From: Crassaminicella profunda
GTDB taxonomy: Bacteria > Bacillota > Clostridia > Peptostreptococcales > Thermotaleaceae
Assembly (NCBI RefSeq): GCF_019884785.1
Contig: NZ_CP082326.1
Span: forward strand, 799,355-863,354
DNA length: 64,000 bases
Direction of reading: 5' to 3'
Shown here: positions 46,599-56,868 of the stretch, piece after piece
How the letters are laid out: every line of letters starts with the position of its first letter
Position numbering within the stretch: the stretch's first letter is position 1
Notes under the pieces: generated by a model
The model's database searches: none
What the model saw: only the letters and a program-made list of their open reading frames with translations
Told to the model about the DNA's origin: nothing
Made by a program: the position numbers and the translations under genes

Positions 46599-47924
46599 AT
46601 GAAAAAATTATACATATTGCTAAGTCTAGTATATATCTTAAATTTTACAACATATGCTGAGGAAAGTATATTAGGAGGAAAAGGAGATACCATATATCCA
46701 ATTTTAGATACATCTGTTCAAATGATGTCAGAAAAAGTGGAAATAAAGGTTGATAAAGGGATAGCTCATGTTGAAAGTGAATTTGTTTTAAAAAATACAG
46801 GAAAAAAGGAAAAAAATAGAGTTGGAATTCCTGCATGTGGCATAGGGGATAAAATTCAAGAAGTGAATAGTCAATTACATGATTTCAAGGTAGAGATAGA
46901 TGGAAAAAAGGTTTCTAATCCTCTAAAAAAAGGAGTAGAAAAAGAAGGATATGGGCCTAACTGGTATATGTGGGAAATGTCATTTGATGAAGAAGAGATG
47001 AAAAGGATTAAGAATACTTATTGGATGCATTTATCCTCTGATGGAATAGGAGGAGAAGTTATTGAATATGTGTTAAAGAATGGGGGGGGTTGGAATAAAG
47101 CTATTAAATATGGAAAAATTACTATGGAATTTGAATCAGATTTTGATCCAGAGAACTTTGAAATATTAGATTATGAAAAGTATAAAAAGAATAAAAAGGT
47201 AGAGGTAAAAGTCATGCCAGAGGAGAAAAAAGTAATCTGGGAATTTTATAATCTAGAACCAGATTTTAATATAGCCCTTTATAGTAAGGATGTTATTAGA
47301 AATGAAAAAAAGGATTTATTAGAGGTTTCTCTTTCTCCAAGTGATAAAGAACTATGGCAAATACAGAATTTGGGTAAAAAAGCTTATGAGAACTATACGA
47401 AAGGAAATTATGATGATTCGTGGGCAAATATGGACCAAATAGAGAAATATAAAGAGAGCCAAGAGGATCAGATATCTAAATATGCCATAAGAATGATTCA
47501 TTGGTTAGATTATTATAGAGCTATGATTTTATTGGAAAAAGGAGAATATGAAAAGTCGGCTTATTATTTTAAAACCAATGGTGTTTTTGAAGAAAAGAAT
47601 TTATATCAATTATCAATGCTTTACAAAAAAAGCGGAAATATAGATGATTATATACAAATGCTAAAATGTATTGTAAAAGGAAAAAGAGATAGGCAAGTCA
47701 TTAAAGTATGGGCAGAACAAGAATTAAAGCAATTACCTGTTGAAATAAAAGAAAAATATGGAATTATCCATCAAAACAATAAAGAAGAAAAATCAGATGA
47801 AAAAATAGAAAGAGAAGAGAAAGAAAGCAAAAAAGAAAAATTCTCCTATAGAGCTTTTATTCTATTTAATACAGGGATTGTTATTTTATTAGGTGTTGTG
47901 TATTGGAATATAAAAAAGAAATAA
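46599..47924 (+). CDS. Secreted, C-terminally membrane-anchored protein with TPR-like repeats, function unknown
   Basis: 441 residues: a signal peptide (about 1-20, LYILLSLVYILNFTTYAEE), a beta-rich domain (about 40-240), a helical TPR-like region (about 255-385, with YENYTKGNYDDSWANMDQIE and YRAMILLEKGEYEKSAYYF), a charged linker, and one C-terminal membrane helix (about 417-436). The layout resembles surface proteins of the DUF4424 kind, but I cannot confirm the family. A strong bidirectional terminator follows. Confidence 0.6.
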   Translation: MKKLYILLSLVYILNFTTYAEESILGGKGDTIYPILDTSVQMMSEKVEIKVDKGIAHVESEFVLKNTGKKEKNRVGIPACGIGDKIQEVNSQLHDFKVEIDGKKVSNPLKKGVEKEGYGPNWYMWEMSFDEEEMKRIKNTYWMHLSSDGIGGEVIEYVLKNGGGWNKAIKYGKITMEFESDFDPENFEILDYEKYKKNKKVEVKVMPEEKKVIWEFYNLEPDFNIALYSKDVIRNEKKDLLEVSLSPSDKELWQIQNLGKKAYENYTKGNYDDSWANMDQIEKYKESQEDQISKYAIRMIHWLDYYRAMILLEKGEYEKSAYYFKTNGVFEEKNLYQLSMLYKKSGNIDDYIQMLKCIVKGKRDRQVIKVWAEQELKQLPVEIKEKYGIIHQNNKEEKSDEKIEREEKESKKEKFSYRAFILFNTGIVILLGVVYWNIKKK

Positions 47925-47926
47925 TA

Positions 47927-47957
47927 AAAGCATATTACCTTTGGTAATATGCTTTTA
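47927..47957. terminator. Bidirectional terminator before feoB
   Basis: AAAAGCATATTACC-ttt-GGTAATATGCTTTT is a perfect 14-bp stem between converging genes. Confidence 0.9.
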
Positions 47958-47976
47958 TCATCTATAGAAAGATTTT

Positions 47977-49836
47977 TTATAAAACAATTTGAGCAAGGAT
48001 TCCTGCTGTTAAGAAGGATATGATAAAACTACCGATCCATATAAGGGCTGATTCTTGCCAGCTTCTTTCCTTAAAAATAACCATGATGGCTGCAATACAA
48101 GGTACAAATAAGGTGATAGCAACTAATGATACAACTGTTTGTAATGGATTCAAAAGACCTTGCTGAACTAAAGTGCTAAGACCTGCTGCACCAAAATCAC
48201 GTCTTATGATGCCCATAATAAAAGTTTGGGCTGTTTCTTTAGGAAGCTTTAAAAAACCTACAGTAACAGGAGCTAAAGCATCTGAAATCATAGTTAATAC
48301 ACCCGTATGATCCATTATAGTAATAATTATAGCACCTAAAACAAATAATGGACCTGCTTCAAATATAAAAGCTTTTGATTTAAGATATGTTTTTTTAAGT
48401 ACATTTTTCAAAATAGGTACTCGAATAGGTGGAAGATCTATTAATAAATCCGTTGATTCACCAGGCATAATCTTGTTTAAGATTGTTCCTGTTAATACAA
48501 ATACGATAAATATAGTTATAGCATATAATAAAAACATTTTTGCACCTAGGGGAGCGATGAGACCTGCAATAACTCCTAGTTGTGCAGAACATGGAATGGC
48601 CAACCCTAAAAGCATAGTGGCAATAAAACGCTCTCTCTTTGAACCTAATAGACGAGTTGTAATGGTTGCCATAGTAACACAGCCAAAGCCAAGAATAATT
48701 GGAATAATGGCGCGTCCGTTAAGACCAAAGAATGTAAGTAGTCGATCTACTAAAGCAGCTATTCTAGGAAGATATCCAGAATCCTCCATAATCGAAAGAA
48801 TAAAATAAAATCCAGCTACTAAAGGAAGTAATAGACCAAATAAGTAAACCGGAGCCATTGTAAGAATTCCAAATTCTCCAATAAGGAGTTTGCCCACAAA
48901 ACTCGTTTCACTTACAAAATTTGTAAGAATCCCCATGACAAAATCATAATAATATTGTCCCATAATCACTTCTTCTGTGATCCCTACTACTGTTTGTGCA
49001 ACAAATACACCAATTAATTGATAAGTGATAAAAAGAGCTATAAATAAAATAGGGATACCTGTGATGGGACTTAACATCCATCTTCCTAGTTTTGTTTTAA
49101 AAGATGCTCCTTCGTTGGTTTCAGATATGACTTCTTCTACCACCTTGTCTACACGATCTCGTCTCAGCTTATAAATTTGTTCTCTTTTTCCATAATTGTT
49201 CTCAAGATCATGTCTTTTTAATACATTTTCGTCTTCTTCCACTACAAGAAGTGCTTCTGCTTCTACATCTACATAATCAATTACTTGAGTCATTAAATCT
49301 TTTACTTTAGGAATACTATTTCCAGATTTTGCTCTATCTAAAGCAGCTTTTATTTCCTCGAATCCTTCTTTTTTAACAGCTGTTGTAGGAATGACTTCTA
49401 CACCTAACTTTTCAGAAAGCTTTTTGATATCGATTTTAAGTCCATTTCTTTTTACTTCATCCATCATATTTAAAGCGATGACCATAGGAATTCCCATATC
49501 AATAATTTGCTGGGTTAAGAATAAATCTCTCTCTAGATGGACTGCATCTACAACATTTAAGATAACATCTGCAAATAAAATAACATCTCTTGCAACTCTT
49601 TCTTCATCATTAAAAGAGGATACGCCATATACCCCTGGAGTATCCATGACAACTGAATCTTTATATTTTCCCATGCTTATATCAACGGTTGTGCCAGGAA
49701 AATTTGAAACATCAACATATATACCTGTTAAAGCATTGAAGAAAACAGATTTTCCAACATTGGGATTACCCGCTAATACGATTTTTTTTGTATCTTTTGG
49801 TATAGACATATTTTCTATTGGATTATGACAACTCAT
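47977..49836 (-). CDS. feoB: Ferrous iron transporter FeoB
   Basis: 619-residue membrane protein that imports Fe2+. N-terminal GTPase domain: G1 GNPNVGKSVFFN (about 23-34), a G2 threonine in VSNFPGTTVDI, G3 DTPG and G4 NMMD. Then a helical linker and about 8 membrane helices with two Gate motifs (PCSAQLGVIAG and PCIAAIMVIFK with Cys). It is slightly shorter than E. coli FeoB. feoA lies just upstream, 21 bp away, and Fur boxes precede both. Confidence 0.96.
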   Translation of the reverse strand: MSCHNPIENMSIPKDTKKIVLAGNPNVGKSVFFNALTGIYVDVSNFPGTTVDISMGKYKDSVVMDTPGVYGVSSFNDEERVARDVILFADVILNVVDAVHLERDLFLTQQIIDMGIPMVIALNMMDEVKRNGLKIDIKKLSEKLGVEVIPTTAVKKEGFEEIKAALDRAKSGNSIPKVKDLMTQVIDYVDVEAEALLVVEEDENVLKRHDLENNYGKREQIYKLRRDRVDKVVEEVISETNEGASFKTKLGRWMLSPITGIPILFIALFITYQLIGVFVAQTVVGITEEVIMGQYYYDFVMGILTNFVSETSFVGKLLIGEFGILTMAPVYLFGLLLPLVAGFYFILSIMEDSGYLPRIAALVDRLLTFFGLNGRAIIPIILGFGCVTMATITTRLLGSKRERFIATMLLGLAIPCSAQLGVIAGLIAPLGAKMFLLYAITIFIVFVLTGTILNKIMPGESTDLLIDLPPIRVPILKNVLKKTYLKSKAFIFEAGPLFVLGAIIITIMDHTGVLTMISDALAPVTVGFLKLPKETAQTFIMGIIRRDFGAAGLSTLVQQGLLNPLQTVVSLVAITLFVPCIAAIMVIFKERSWQESALIWIGSFIISFLTAGILAQIVL

Positions 49837-49857
49837 TGAAAAACCTCCTTAGGGAAC

Positions 49858-50079
49858 TTAAGCAATAGACTTAATGGCTATTTTTTTTGCTAAATTTCTT
49901 CCAATAGCAATTTCTTGCATTCTATTTTGAAGGATTACAGGACCTGCAGGTAATTTTTCTGAGCATGTTAGTCTTGCGCCTTCGTAAATACCTAAACGTA
50001 TAGCTTGTGCACGAATAGATGAATCTGGAATGTGAACAATTTCTAGTTTTTGACCTTTTCCTATTAAATCAAGTGTCAT
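49858..50079 (-). CDS. feoA: Ferrous iron transport accessory protein FeoA
   Basis: 73 residues, an SH3-like FeoA domain: VHIPDSSIRAQAIRLGIYEGARLTC, then GPVILQNRMQEIAIGRNLAKKI. It modulates FeoB. It is first in the feoAB operon and the start has ggaggag upstream. Confidence 0.93.
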   Translation of the reverse strand: MTLDLIGKGQKLEIVHIPDSSIRAQAIRLGIYEGARLTCSEKLPAGPVILQNRMQEIAIGRNLAKKIAIKSIA

Positions 50080-50131
50080 AGGACAACTCCTCCGTATCTA
50101 TATAGTAATAATAATTAATATAATCATAAAA

Positions 50132-50146
50132 TGAAAATCATTATCA
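50132..50146 (-). promoter_or_regulatory. Fur box proximal to feoA
   Basis: TGAAAATCATTATCA fits the 7-1-7 Fur consensus TGATAAT-N-ATTATCA with one mismatch. It lies between the promoter and feoA. Confidence 0.8.
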
Positions 50147-50186
50147 TGTTAAAACAACAATAATTTTTAATTATTTATGTATTATA

Positions 50187-50215
50187 AGTATATAGAAAGT
50201 GAGAATGATTGTCAA
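50187..50215 (-). promoter_or_regulatory. feoAB promoter overlapped by a Fur box
   Basis: On the minus strand TTGACA (50210-50215), a 17-bp spacer and TATACT (50187-50192). A second 7-1-7 Fur box, TGAGAATGATTGTCA (50200-50214), covers the -35, so iron-loaded Fur would block transcription. Confidence 0.85.
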
Positions 50216-50336
50216 TATATTTAATGATGATTTTATATAATTTATTGTGTTCATTTATTCATACAAAAAAAAGATAAAGTTATGATATAATAGGTGTATT
50301 CATGGGTATTTTTAAAGGGTTGAGGAGGCAAGACCA

Positions 50337-52409
50337 ATGAAAGTAAAGGATTATACCATATATAGTACACTGTCTATTACAAAGGACAGTAAATTAGAAG
50401 ATGCGGTTGCTTTATTAAAAGATCATTTTTTGGAGTTTATTCCTATCGTAGACGAGAGTTATCATGTTAAAAATATTGTTTCAAAAAATAATTTATACAA
50501 TCATATGTTAGATCACGAACTTTCATTTGGTAGCATGGATGAGTTGATAAAGGATAAATTTGTCATGATCAAAGAAGAGGATAAAATAGAAACAGTTTTT
50601 CCAATGATTGATCAGCATTTGGTTGTAGTAGATGAGGAAGAAAGATTTAAAGGATTTATTCAAAAATATAAAATTATAAAAGATTATTTTCATAGTCAAC
50701 AGTATTTAGTGAATGAGTTTAATGCTATCTTAGATTCTACCTATAATGGGATTATTGCAATCAATAAAAATGAAGATATTATTGTGTATAATCATTCTGC
50801 AGAAAGGATATTAGGGGCAAAGGCACAAAATACAGTAGGGAATGCTGTACGTAATATCCTTTCTAATACAAGACTTCCGGAAGTATTAAAAACTGGACAA
50901 ATAGAATTGGGGAAAAAGGAAGTATTTAATAACAGGACATTAGTGATTAATAGAACACCTATTATAAAGGATGCAGAAATAGTAGGAGCAGTAGCTATAT
51001 TTCAAGATATTACAGACCTAAAAAGAGTGACAGAAGCATTAGAAAATGAAAAGAATGCTTCTGAAATCTTAAGGACTATTATAGATAAAGCTTACGAGGG
51101 GATTATTGTTGTTAATGAAAAGGGATATATTACAATGATTAATGAACCCTATGCAAAATTTTTAGGAGGAAATAAAAAAGATATTATAGGAAGACATGCT
51201 ACAGAGATTATAGATACAACAAGACTTCATATTGTTGTAAAGACAGGAAAAGAAGAAATCGGAGAGCTGCAAAAGGTAAGAGGAAAACACATTGTTGTAA
51301 TGAGAACACCTATATACAAAAAAGGTAAAGTTGTTGGAGCTATTGGAAAGATTATGTTTAAAGATATACAAGAAGTAAATGTTTTGGCTTCTAAGATTAA
51401 TCAAATAGAGCATGAACTTGAATATTATAAAGATGCATTAAAGCAAGTAAGTGGAACAAAATATAACTTTGATAATATTATTGGCGTAAGTAATAAATTA
51501 AAAGAGACAAAATATTTAGCTGAAAAGGCTACTCATACCAATTCTAATGTATTGATTCGAGGAGAAAGTGGAACGGGTAAAGAATTGTTTGCTCATGCAA
51601 TTCATGCTGCTAGCAATCGAGCAATGGGACCTTTTATAAAGGTGAACTGTGCAGCAATACCAGCTGAACTTTTAGAATCAGAATTGTTTGGATATGAAGA
51701 AGGTGCTTTTACAGGTGCAAAACGGGGGGGGAAAATAGGAAAATTTGAATTGGCAAATGGAGGAAGTATTTTTCTAGATGAAATTGGAGATATGCCTCAA
51801 AGTATGCAGGCAAAACTCTTAAGAGTGCTACAAGAAAAAGAAGTTGAGCGAGTAGGGGGAACAAAGAATATTCCTTTAGATGTGAGAATTATTGCTGCAA
51901 CCAATAGAAATCTTGAGGAAATGGTAGAAAAAGGGGAATTTCGAGAAGACTTATATTATCGATTAAATGTTATGAGCATTTATATACCATCTCTTCGAGA
52001 GCGTATTGATGATTTAGAACCAATGATTAAATATTTGCTAAAAAAAATATCTGCGCAAGTTGGAAATTATGTAACAAAGATTTCTAAAGAGGCAATAAAC
52101 TATTTGAAAAATTATGATTGGCCAGGGAATGTAAGAGAGTTAGAGAATGTTTTAGAAAGAGCTATAAATTTGGTCGATTATGGAAAAGAAATACAAATGA
52201 ATCACTTGCCTATGCATATAAGAAAAACAGAGGTAAGTATGAAAACAAGAGGAGATAAAGATTTAAAAAGTATATTAGATGAAGTAGAGAAAGAAGCCAT
52301 ATTAGACTGCTTAAAACGCGTAAATGGAAACAGAACAAAAGCTTCGAAAATTCTTAATATTAGCAGATCTAGTCTATACGAGAAGCTGTGGAAATATGGT
52401 ATTGAATAG
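50337..52409 (+). CDS. Sigma-54-dependent transcriptional activator with CBS and PAS sensor domains
   Basis: 690 residues. Order: a CBS-domain pair (about 1-120), PAS 1 (about 135-230), PAS 2 (about 245-350), a coiled coil, an AAA+ domain with Walker A GESGTGKE and the sigma-54 loop [10 protein letters not shown], Walker [11 protein letters not shown], the arginine finger region [11 protein letters not shown], and a Fis-type HTH at the end ([20 protein letters not shown]). CBS pairs often sense adenosine nucleotides. No receiver domain is present, so the signal acts directly on the sensor part. No -24/-12 promoter was found nearby, so its target is unknown. Confidence 0.92.
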   Translation: MKVKDYTIYSTLSITKDSKLEDAVALLKDHFLEFIPIVDESYHVKNIVSKNNLYNHMLDHELSFGSMDELIKDKFVMIKEEDKIETVFPMIDQHLVVVDEEERFKGFIQKYKIIKDYFHSQQYLVNEFNAILDSTYNGIIAINKNEDIIVYNHSAERILGAKAQNTVGNAVRNILSNTRLPEVLKTGQIELGKKEVFNNRTLVINRTPIIKDAEIVGAVAIFQDITDLKRVTEALENEKNASEILRTIIDKAYEGIIVVNEKGYITMINEPYAKFLGGNKKDIIGRHATEIIDTTRLHIVVKTGKEEIGELQKVRGKHIVVMRTPIYKKGKVVGAIGKIMFKDIQEVNVLASKINQIEHELEYYKDALKQVSGTKYNFDNIIGVSNKLKETKYLAEKATHTNSNVLIRGESGTGKELFAHAIHAASNRAMGPFIKVNCAAIPAELLESELFGYEEGAFTGAKRGGKIGKFELANGGSIFLDEIGDMPQSMQAKLLRVLQEKEVERVGGTKNIPLDVRIIAATNRNLEEMVEKGEFREDLYYRLNVMSIYIPSLRERIDDLEPMIKYLLKKISAQVGNYVTKISKEAINYLKNYDWPGNVRELENVLERAINLVDYGKEIQMNHLPMHIRKTEVSMKTRGDKDLKSILDEVEKEAILDCLKRVNGNRTKASKILNISRSSLYEKLWKYGIE

Positions 52410-52499
52410 ATGTTTAAAAATTTACAATATTAAAAAAAGAAGAAGGAAAATTTAAACAATTGTAGAATAAATATAAATAAGAAAAACTCCTTTCTTTCA

Positions 52500-52556
52500 G
52501 ATTCAAAAAATTGCTATGGAAATGGGCACCAGAGGGTGCCCAAATTTTTTTGAATC
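52500..52556. terminator. Terminator after the sigma-54 activator
   Basis: GGGCACC-agag-GGTGCCC with outer pairing ATTCAAAAAATT / AATTTTTTTGAAT. It is symmetrical and serves the converging HAD gene as well. Confidence 0.88.
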
Positions 52557-52562
52557 ATGGAT

Positions 52563-53285
52563 CTAATAAATATCAACAGATGAATCTACTTTGTAGATTA
52601 CATCTTTTCTTTCTACTACAATTTGTATCTTTTTTTGCATTTCTTTATTCATTTTAATATTTTGTAAAAGTTCTTTTGTAGGATTAATGGCAATAGGGCA
52701 ACCTACCATTTCAAACATGGAAAAGTCGCCATTGGTATCTCCATACGCATAACTATGTTCCATATCAATTTTATATTTTTCTTTAAAGGAAAGCATAGCT
52801 TTTTGTTTATTTTCTGAGTCCCACATTTGAATAATCTCACCTGTGAAATTATCATTTTCATCTGTAAGATATTCTGTTCCTTTAAAATCTATGACATTAT
52901 ATTTGTTTGCCATCTTTTCTACTAAATAAGATGGACTGCCAGAAATAAAGATTACTTTATGACCTTGCTCTTTGTGCCAATGGATACGCTGGCGAGTATA
53001 TCGATAGACCCGATCTCCTTTTAGATGAATCACTTGATTTGCAATAAAATCCATTTGTTTTTGATTTAAACCTTTCATGGAATCTATATAAATATGGGCG
53101 ATTTCAAGAAGATAATCATCATAGTTTCCTTGTCTTTTATCCCAATTGTTATAGGTGTTTTTCGCATGGCTATGCCATAAAGATGCATCTAGTACTTCGT
53201 ATTTTACAAGTTTTTTAAAGTGTTCTACCATTAAAGAATTACGGTACAAGGTACCATCAACATCAAAAAATGCAGCAATTGTCAT
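52563..53285 (-). CDS. HAD-IB family hydrolase (SerB-like)
   Basis: 240 residues from the ATG at 53285, which has aaggggg upstream; eleven more residues are possible from an upstream start without a site. HAD motif I is AFFDVDGTLY, motif II VIFISGSPSYLVE, motif III lysine near ENKQKAML, and motif IV YAYGDTNGDFSMFEMVG. It is a phosphoserine-phosphatase-like enzyme; the substrate is not known. A single gene. Confidence 0.85.
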   Translation of the reverse strand: MTIAAFFDVDGTLYRNSLMVEHFKKLVKYEVLDASLWHSHAKNTYNNWDKRQGNYDDYLLEIAHIYIDSMKGLNQKQMDFIANQVIHLKGDRVYRYTRQRIHWHKEQGHKVIFISGSPSYLVEKMANKYNVIDFKGTEYLTDENDNFTGEIIQMWDSENKQKAMLSFKEKYKIDMEHSYAYGDTNGDFSMFEMVGCPIAINPTKELLQNIKMNKEMQKKIQIVVERKDVIYKVDSSVDIY

Positions 53286-53509
53286 TATTATTACCCCCTT
53301 AGATCGATAATAGCACATTTACAAAAATATTTTATAATATAAATATATATGATATAATATTTCAAAATAGTTTTGAGCGTTTTTTAATCTGTTAAAAAAG
53401 ATGAAGAGTTATTTTTAAAAAGATGAAGAATAACTATTTTTATGTATTATATGTTAAAATTCAACGCTAAGCAACTATAATTTTAAATGTAGATAAGGAG
53501 AGATGTAGT

Positions 53510-53839
53510 ATGCTTACGACAGAGCAAAAATTATTGTGTAGTGTAGCTCATTTAGGTTGGTTGGTAGGACTTCCTATTATTGCTCCATTGATTATTATGT
53601 TACTTGCTAGTAATGGATTTGTTAAAAATCAAGCACAAGAAGCATTGGCATTTCAAATAGGAATGGCTATTTTAGGTGCTATTTTTGGTGTTTTAAGTAT
53701 TCTATTAATCGGGCTACCATTTTTAATGATTATTTGGTTTGCAGGGCTAATTCTTCCAGTACTTGCAACCATACGAGTATGTAAAGATATGGATTATTCT
53801 TATCCTATTACAGGAAGCTTTATTAGAAAAAATATTTAA
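53510..53839 (+). CDS. DUF4870-domain membrane protein
   Basis: 109 residues with three or four hydrophobic segments and the family pattern TTEQKLLCSVAHLGWLVG, then FVKNQAQEALAFQIGMAIL. Function unknown; such proteins resemble the Tic20-like fold. ATG with aaggaga upstream. Confidence 0.82.
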   Translation: MLTTEQKLLCSVAHLGWLVGLPIIAPLIIMLLASNGFVKNQAQEALAFQIGMAILGAIFGVLSILLIGLPFLMIIWFAGLILPVLATIRVCKDMDYSYPITGSFIRKNI

Positions 53840-53843
53840 AAGG

Positions 53844-53875
53844 AAATCCACAAACAAATTGTTTGTGGTTTTTTA
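53844..53875. terminator. Terminator between the DUF4870 and FprA genes
   Basis: AAATCCACAAAC-aaatt-GTTTGTGGTTTTTT; serves the plus strand and overlaps the end of the converging gene. Confidence 0.83.
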
Positions 53876-55054
53876 AATATTTTCTGCGAATTTTTTACCG
53901 AAAGCCATACATTGTTTGAAGGTTTCTTCAGAAGGCGTAAATTTTTTTTCTAAAGGGTCTAAAATCATTTTAAAACCCATTTGTTTTAATAAGGTGTTAG
54001 CCATTTTGATTCCTTCTCCACTCCAACCATATGAACCAAAAACTCCTGCGATTTTACCTGTATTTGCCATAGGATCTATGATGGATAAAAGATCCCATAT
54101 GGGTTTTACCATGGTTTTATTGATAGTTGGGGAACCTAAAATAATTCCTTTTGAGGTATTAATAACCTCATGAAGAAAAGAAAGATCCTCGTTTTGCGCA
54201 TCTACAAATATGACTTTTGCATCAGAAGATTCTAAGCCTTCCTTTATTTTTTCTGCCATTAATTCTGTATTTTTATAAGCAGATAAATAAAGAAGAGCTA
54301 CTTGTTTTTGATTGCGTTTTGAGAATTCTTCGTTGGACCATTTTAGATAAAGCTCAATATTCTTCCCTGGATTTTCTGAAAGTATTGGCCCATGAGAGGG
54401 GAGGATTATTTCAATATTCATATTTTTAATTTTTTCATGGGCTTTTAAATAATGCTGTGCAAAAGGCTTCATGATAGCATTATAATAATGTTTACATGCG
54501 TCTATATATTCTTCATTATTTACTGATTTGGGTTCTAGTTTTGAGTAATGAGCCCCATAACAATCACAGCTGAATAAAGTTTTATCATTTTCACTATAAA
54601 CAAACATGGTATCAGACCAATGGAGGAAAGGGGCTGTGATAAATTTGAGCTGACGGCTTCCAATATCTAATATTTCTCCATCAGAAATAACATGGATTTT
54701 AAAATCTTGATTGACTTGTTCTTTCAAAAAGATGCTTGCAGCTTTTGTACAAAAAACCTCTATATTTGGATTTATTTCTAATAGATATTTCAAGCTTCCA
54801 GCATGGTCTGGTTCTGTATGGTTAATAATTACATAGTCAATGCGATTGATATCTATTAAATTCTTTAGTTTATCTAAAAATTCATCTTTGAAATTTGCTT
54901 TTACTGTATCGATTAAAACTTTTTTATGGTCATTAATAAAATAGGAATTATAAGTAGAACCATAAGGGGTTTTCATAATGATATCGAAAACTTCTAAGTC
55001 TGGATCTAAAACACCTGTCCAGTAGATATTGTTTTTAATTTCAAATGGTTGCAT
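53873..55054 (-). CDS. FprA-family A-type flavoprotein (flavodiiron protein)
   Basis: 393 residues. The N-terminal metallo-beta-lactamase-like diiron domain carries the ligand motif HTEPDHAG (about 79-86), APFLHWSDTMF and FSCDCYGAHYS. The C-terminal flavodoxin domain binds FMN (VALLYLSAYKNTELMAEKI, ILGSPTINKTM, GVFGSYGWSGEG). It reduces O2 (and possibly NO) to protect an anaerobe. The ribosome site aaggagg stands before the ATG. No rubredoxin or rubrerythrin is adjacent. Confidence 0.94.
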   Translation of the reverse strand: MQPFEIKNNIYWTGVLDPDLEVFDIIMKTPYGSTYNSYFINDHKKVLIDTVKANFKDEFLDKLKNLIDINRIDYVIINHTEPDHAGSLKYLLEINPNIEVFCTKAASIFLKEQVNQDFKIHVISDGEILDIGSRQLKFITAPFLHWSDTMFVYSENDKTLFSCDCYGAHYSKLEPKSVNNEEYIDACKHYYNAIMKPFAQHYLKAHEKIKNMNIEIILPSHGPILSENPGKNIELYLKWSNEEFSKRNQKQVALLYLSAYKNTELMAEKIKEGLESSDAKVIFVDAQNEDLSFLHEVINTSKGIILGSPTINKTMVKPIWDLLSIIDPMANTGKIAGVFGSYGWSGEGIKMANTLLKQMGFKMILDPLEKKFTPSEETFKQCMAFGKKFAENI

Positions 55055-55280
55055 AGTGTACCTCCTTTAAGACCCTTTTTATACCTTTAGGATTCCAAAT
55101 ATACATAATAATTATGAATAAATTTTTATGTGTTTATACCCGAATAAGGGGAAATTGTTGATTCCTTAGTTAAATACATATAAAATGATATTTGTAATAT
55201 ATACTATAGATGCGTACTTGCAAAAGTAAATTGATAAATAATGAATTGAACAGGTTCACAGATATAAGAAAGGAGTACAT

Positions 55281-55751
55281 ATGTTGAAAATTCATATTCC
55301 TGGAAGGAATCTTATAGAAGTTGAAAATATTGTATTTGATTACAATGGAACCCTTGCTGTAGACGGTAATATGTCAAGGGATACAAAAGATATGTTAGAG
55401 AAAATCAATAAATTTTTAAATGTATACATTGCAACAGCAGATACCTATGGAACGGTAAAGGAATCATGTAAGGATATAGATGTTGTTATAAAAACCTTTC
55501 CCCATGAAAATGCAGGAGCATGTAAAAAGGAGATCGTAGAAAAATTAGATAGAGAAAAAACTATTTGTGTAGGGAATGGATACAATGATATACTAATGTC
55601 TCAAGAATGTATTATTTCTATTGGCGTAATTGGACCTGAAGGGGTTAGTGGAAAATTGTTATTAGTATGTGATATTGTAGTGAATCATATAAAAGATGTA
55701 TTTGACATGCTTTTAAAGCCAGATAGAATAAAAGCAACTTTGAGAAATTAA
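55281..55751 (+). CDS. HAD-family protein resembling the soluble part of P-type ATPases
   Basis: 156 residues. The motif DYNGTLAVDG (about 22-31) replaces the usual DKTGT of P-type ATPases or DxDGT of HADs. Also present are a short VYIATADTYGT motif II, the lysine region KTFPHENAGACK, and motif IV GNGYNDILMSQE. It is a small phosphatase of the type annotated as soluble P-type ATPase; the substrate is unknown. Confidence 0.8.
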   Translation: MLKIHIPGRNLIEVENIVFDYNGTLAVDGNMSRDTKDMLEKINKFLNVYIATADTYGTVKESCKDIDVVIKTFPHENAGACKKEIVEKLDREKTICVGNGYNDILMSQECIISIGVIGPEGVSGKLLLVCDIVVNHIKDVFDMLLKPDRIKATLRN

Positions 55752-55914
55752 TATGAATAAGAAGTTGAAAATAGGGTAGACTGTCATTAAAAAAATAGAG
55801 ATATTCTCCTGTGAAAATAGATGAATACTTTGTATATTCATTAAGAAAATAGTAAATCTAAAAAGGGAATAGCTATAAGGAGAACTTACAAATAAAAGTA
55901 AAGGTGGAAACAAT

Positions 55915-56751
55915 ATGATAAATATCGGTAAATTTCAAGAACTGAAAATTATGAACATAGAAACCATAGGAGCTTACTTAGATGGAGGCACAGATAATAG
56001 AAGTGATAATATTCTTCTTCCAAAGAGACAGGTGCCAGAAGATGCAAAGGAAGGGGATCTTTTAGAAGTATTTATTTATAGAGATTCTGAGGATCGTTTG
56101 ATTGCAACGAGAAAGAAACCACTAGCTGAGGTAGGACAATTGGCTTATCTAAAAGTTGTTCAAACTACAAAAATAGGAGCATTTTTGGATTGGGGATTAG
56201 AAAAGGATTTATTTTTACCTTTTAGCGAGCAAAAATATAAGGTACAAGAAGGTAAAAAGTATTTGGTTTTTGTTTATGTAGATAAAAGTGGAAGACTTAG
56301 TGCTACTACAGATGTTGAAAAACACTTAAAAACCGATGGTGTTTATAATAAAGGGGATCGGGTAAAAGGAATTGTCTATTTGATTAAAAGGGACATGGGT
56401 GCTTTTGTAGCAGTAGAGGGTCAATACATAGGATTAATACCTGAAAATGCATATTTTCAAGAGTTAAGAAATGGCGATGAAATAGATGCAAGGATTACTG
56501 AAGTTAGAGAAGATGGAAAACTTAATTTATCTACAAGAAAGATTGCATACAAGCAGATGAATGTAGATTCAGAAATAATTTTAGAAGAAATGAACAAAAG
56601 AGAAGGATTTCTTCCATTGAATGATAAAAGTAGTCCAGAACAAATAAAATATCATTTAAAAATGAGTAAGTCTGCTTTTAAGAGAGCAGTAGGAAGATTA
56701 TTAAAGGAAAAAAAGATTGAACAAACGGAGGATGGATTAAAGTTAAAATAG
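55915..56751 (+). CDS. CvfB-like S1 RNA-binding protein
   Basis: 278 residues with three S1-type RNA-binding segments (IGAYLDGG..., KIGAFLDWGLEKDLFLPF about 85-102, DMGAFVAVEGQYIGLIPE about 160-177) and a winged-helix C-terminus (SKSAFKRAVGRLLKEKKIEQTEDGL). This is the CvfB layout, a regulator of virulence and metabolism in Staphylococcus. The exact RNA targets are unknown. It is followed by a terminator. Confidence 0.88.
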   Translation: MINIGKFQELKIMNIETIGAYLDGGTDNRSDNILLPKRQVPEDAKEGDLLEVFIYRDSEDRLIATRKKPLAEVGQLAYLKVVQTTKIGAFLDWGLEKDLFLPFSEQKYKVQEGKKYLVFVYVDKSGRLSATTDVEKHLKTDGVYNKGDRVKGIVYLIKRDMGAFVAVEGQYIGLIPENAYFQELRNGDEIDARITEVREDGKLNLSTRKIAYKQMNVDSEIILEEMNKREGFLPLNDKSSPEQIKYHLKMSKSAFKRAVGRLLKEKKIEQTEDGLKLK

Positions 56752-56770
56752 AAGATCATAGGGCAATCAA

Positions 56771-56802
56771 TAAAAACCAATCACAAATTGTGATTGGTTT
56801 TT
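56771..56802 (+). terminator. Terminator of the CvfB-like gene
   Basis: AAAAACCAATCAC-aaatt-GTGATTGGTTTTT is a perfect stem. Confidence 0.88.
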
Positions 56803-56813
56803 ATTGTGGAAAA

Positions 56814-56868
56814 CTTTAGTAAAACTTTAACTTCTCTTGATATAGATTTTAAGAGAAGAATTTATAAT
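56814..56868 (+). promoter_or_regulatory. Promoter with four 11-bp-spaced Pho-box-like repeats (aldehyde dehydrogenase 2)
   Basis: Half-boxes begin at 56814 (CTTTAGTAAAA), 56825 (CTTTAACTTCT), 56836 (CTTGATATAGA) and 56847 (TTTTAAGAGAA), each exactly 11 bp apart. The fourth stands where a -35 would be, 16 bp before a perfect -10 TATAAT (56863-56868). The same design appears at 61854-61908. Direct repeats with 11-bp spacing feeding into a -10 are typical of OmpR/PhoB-family activation. Confidence 0.7.
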
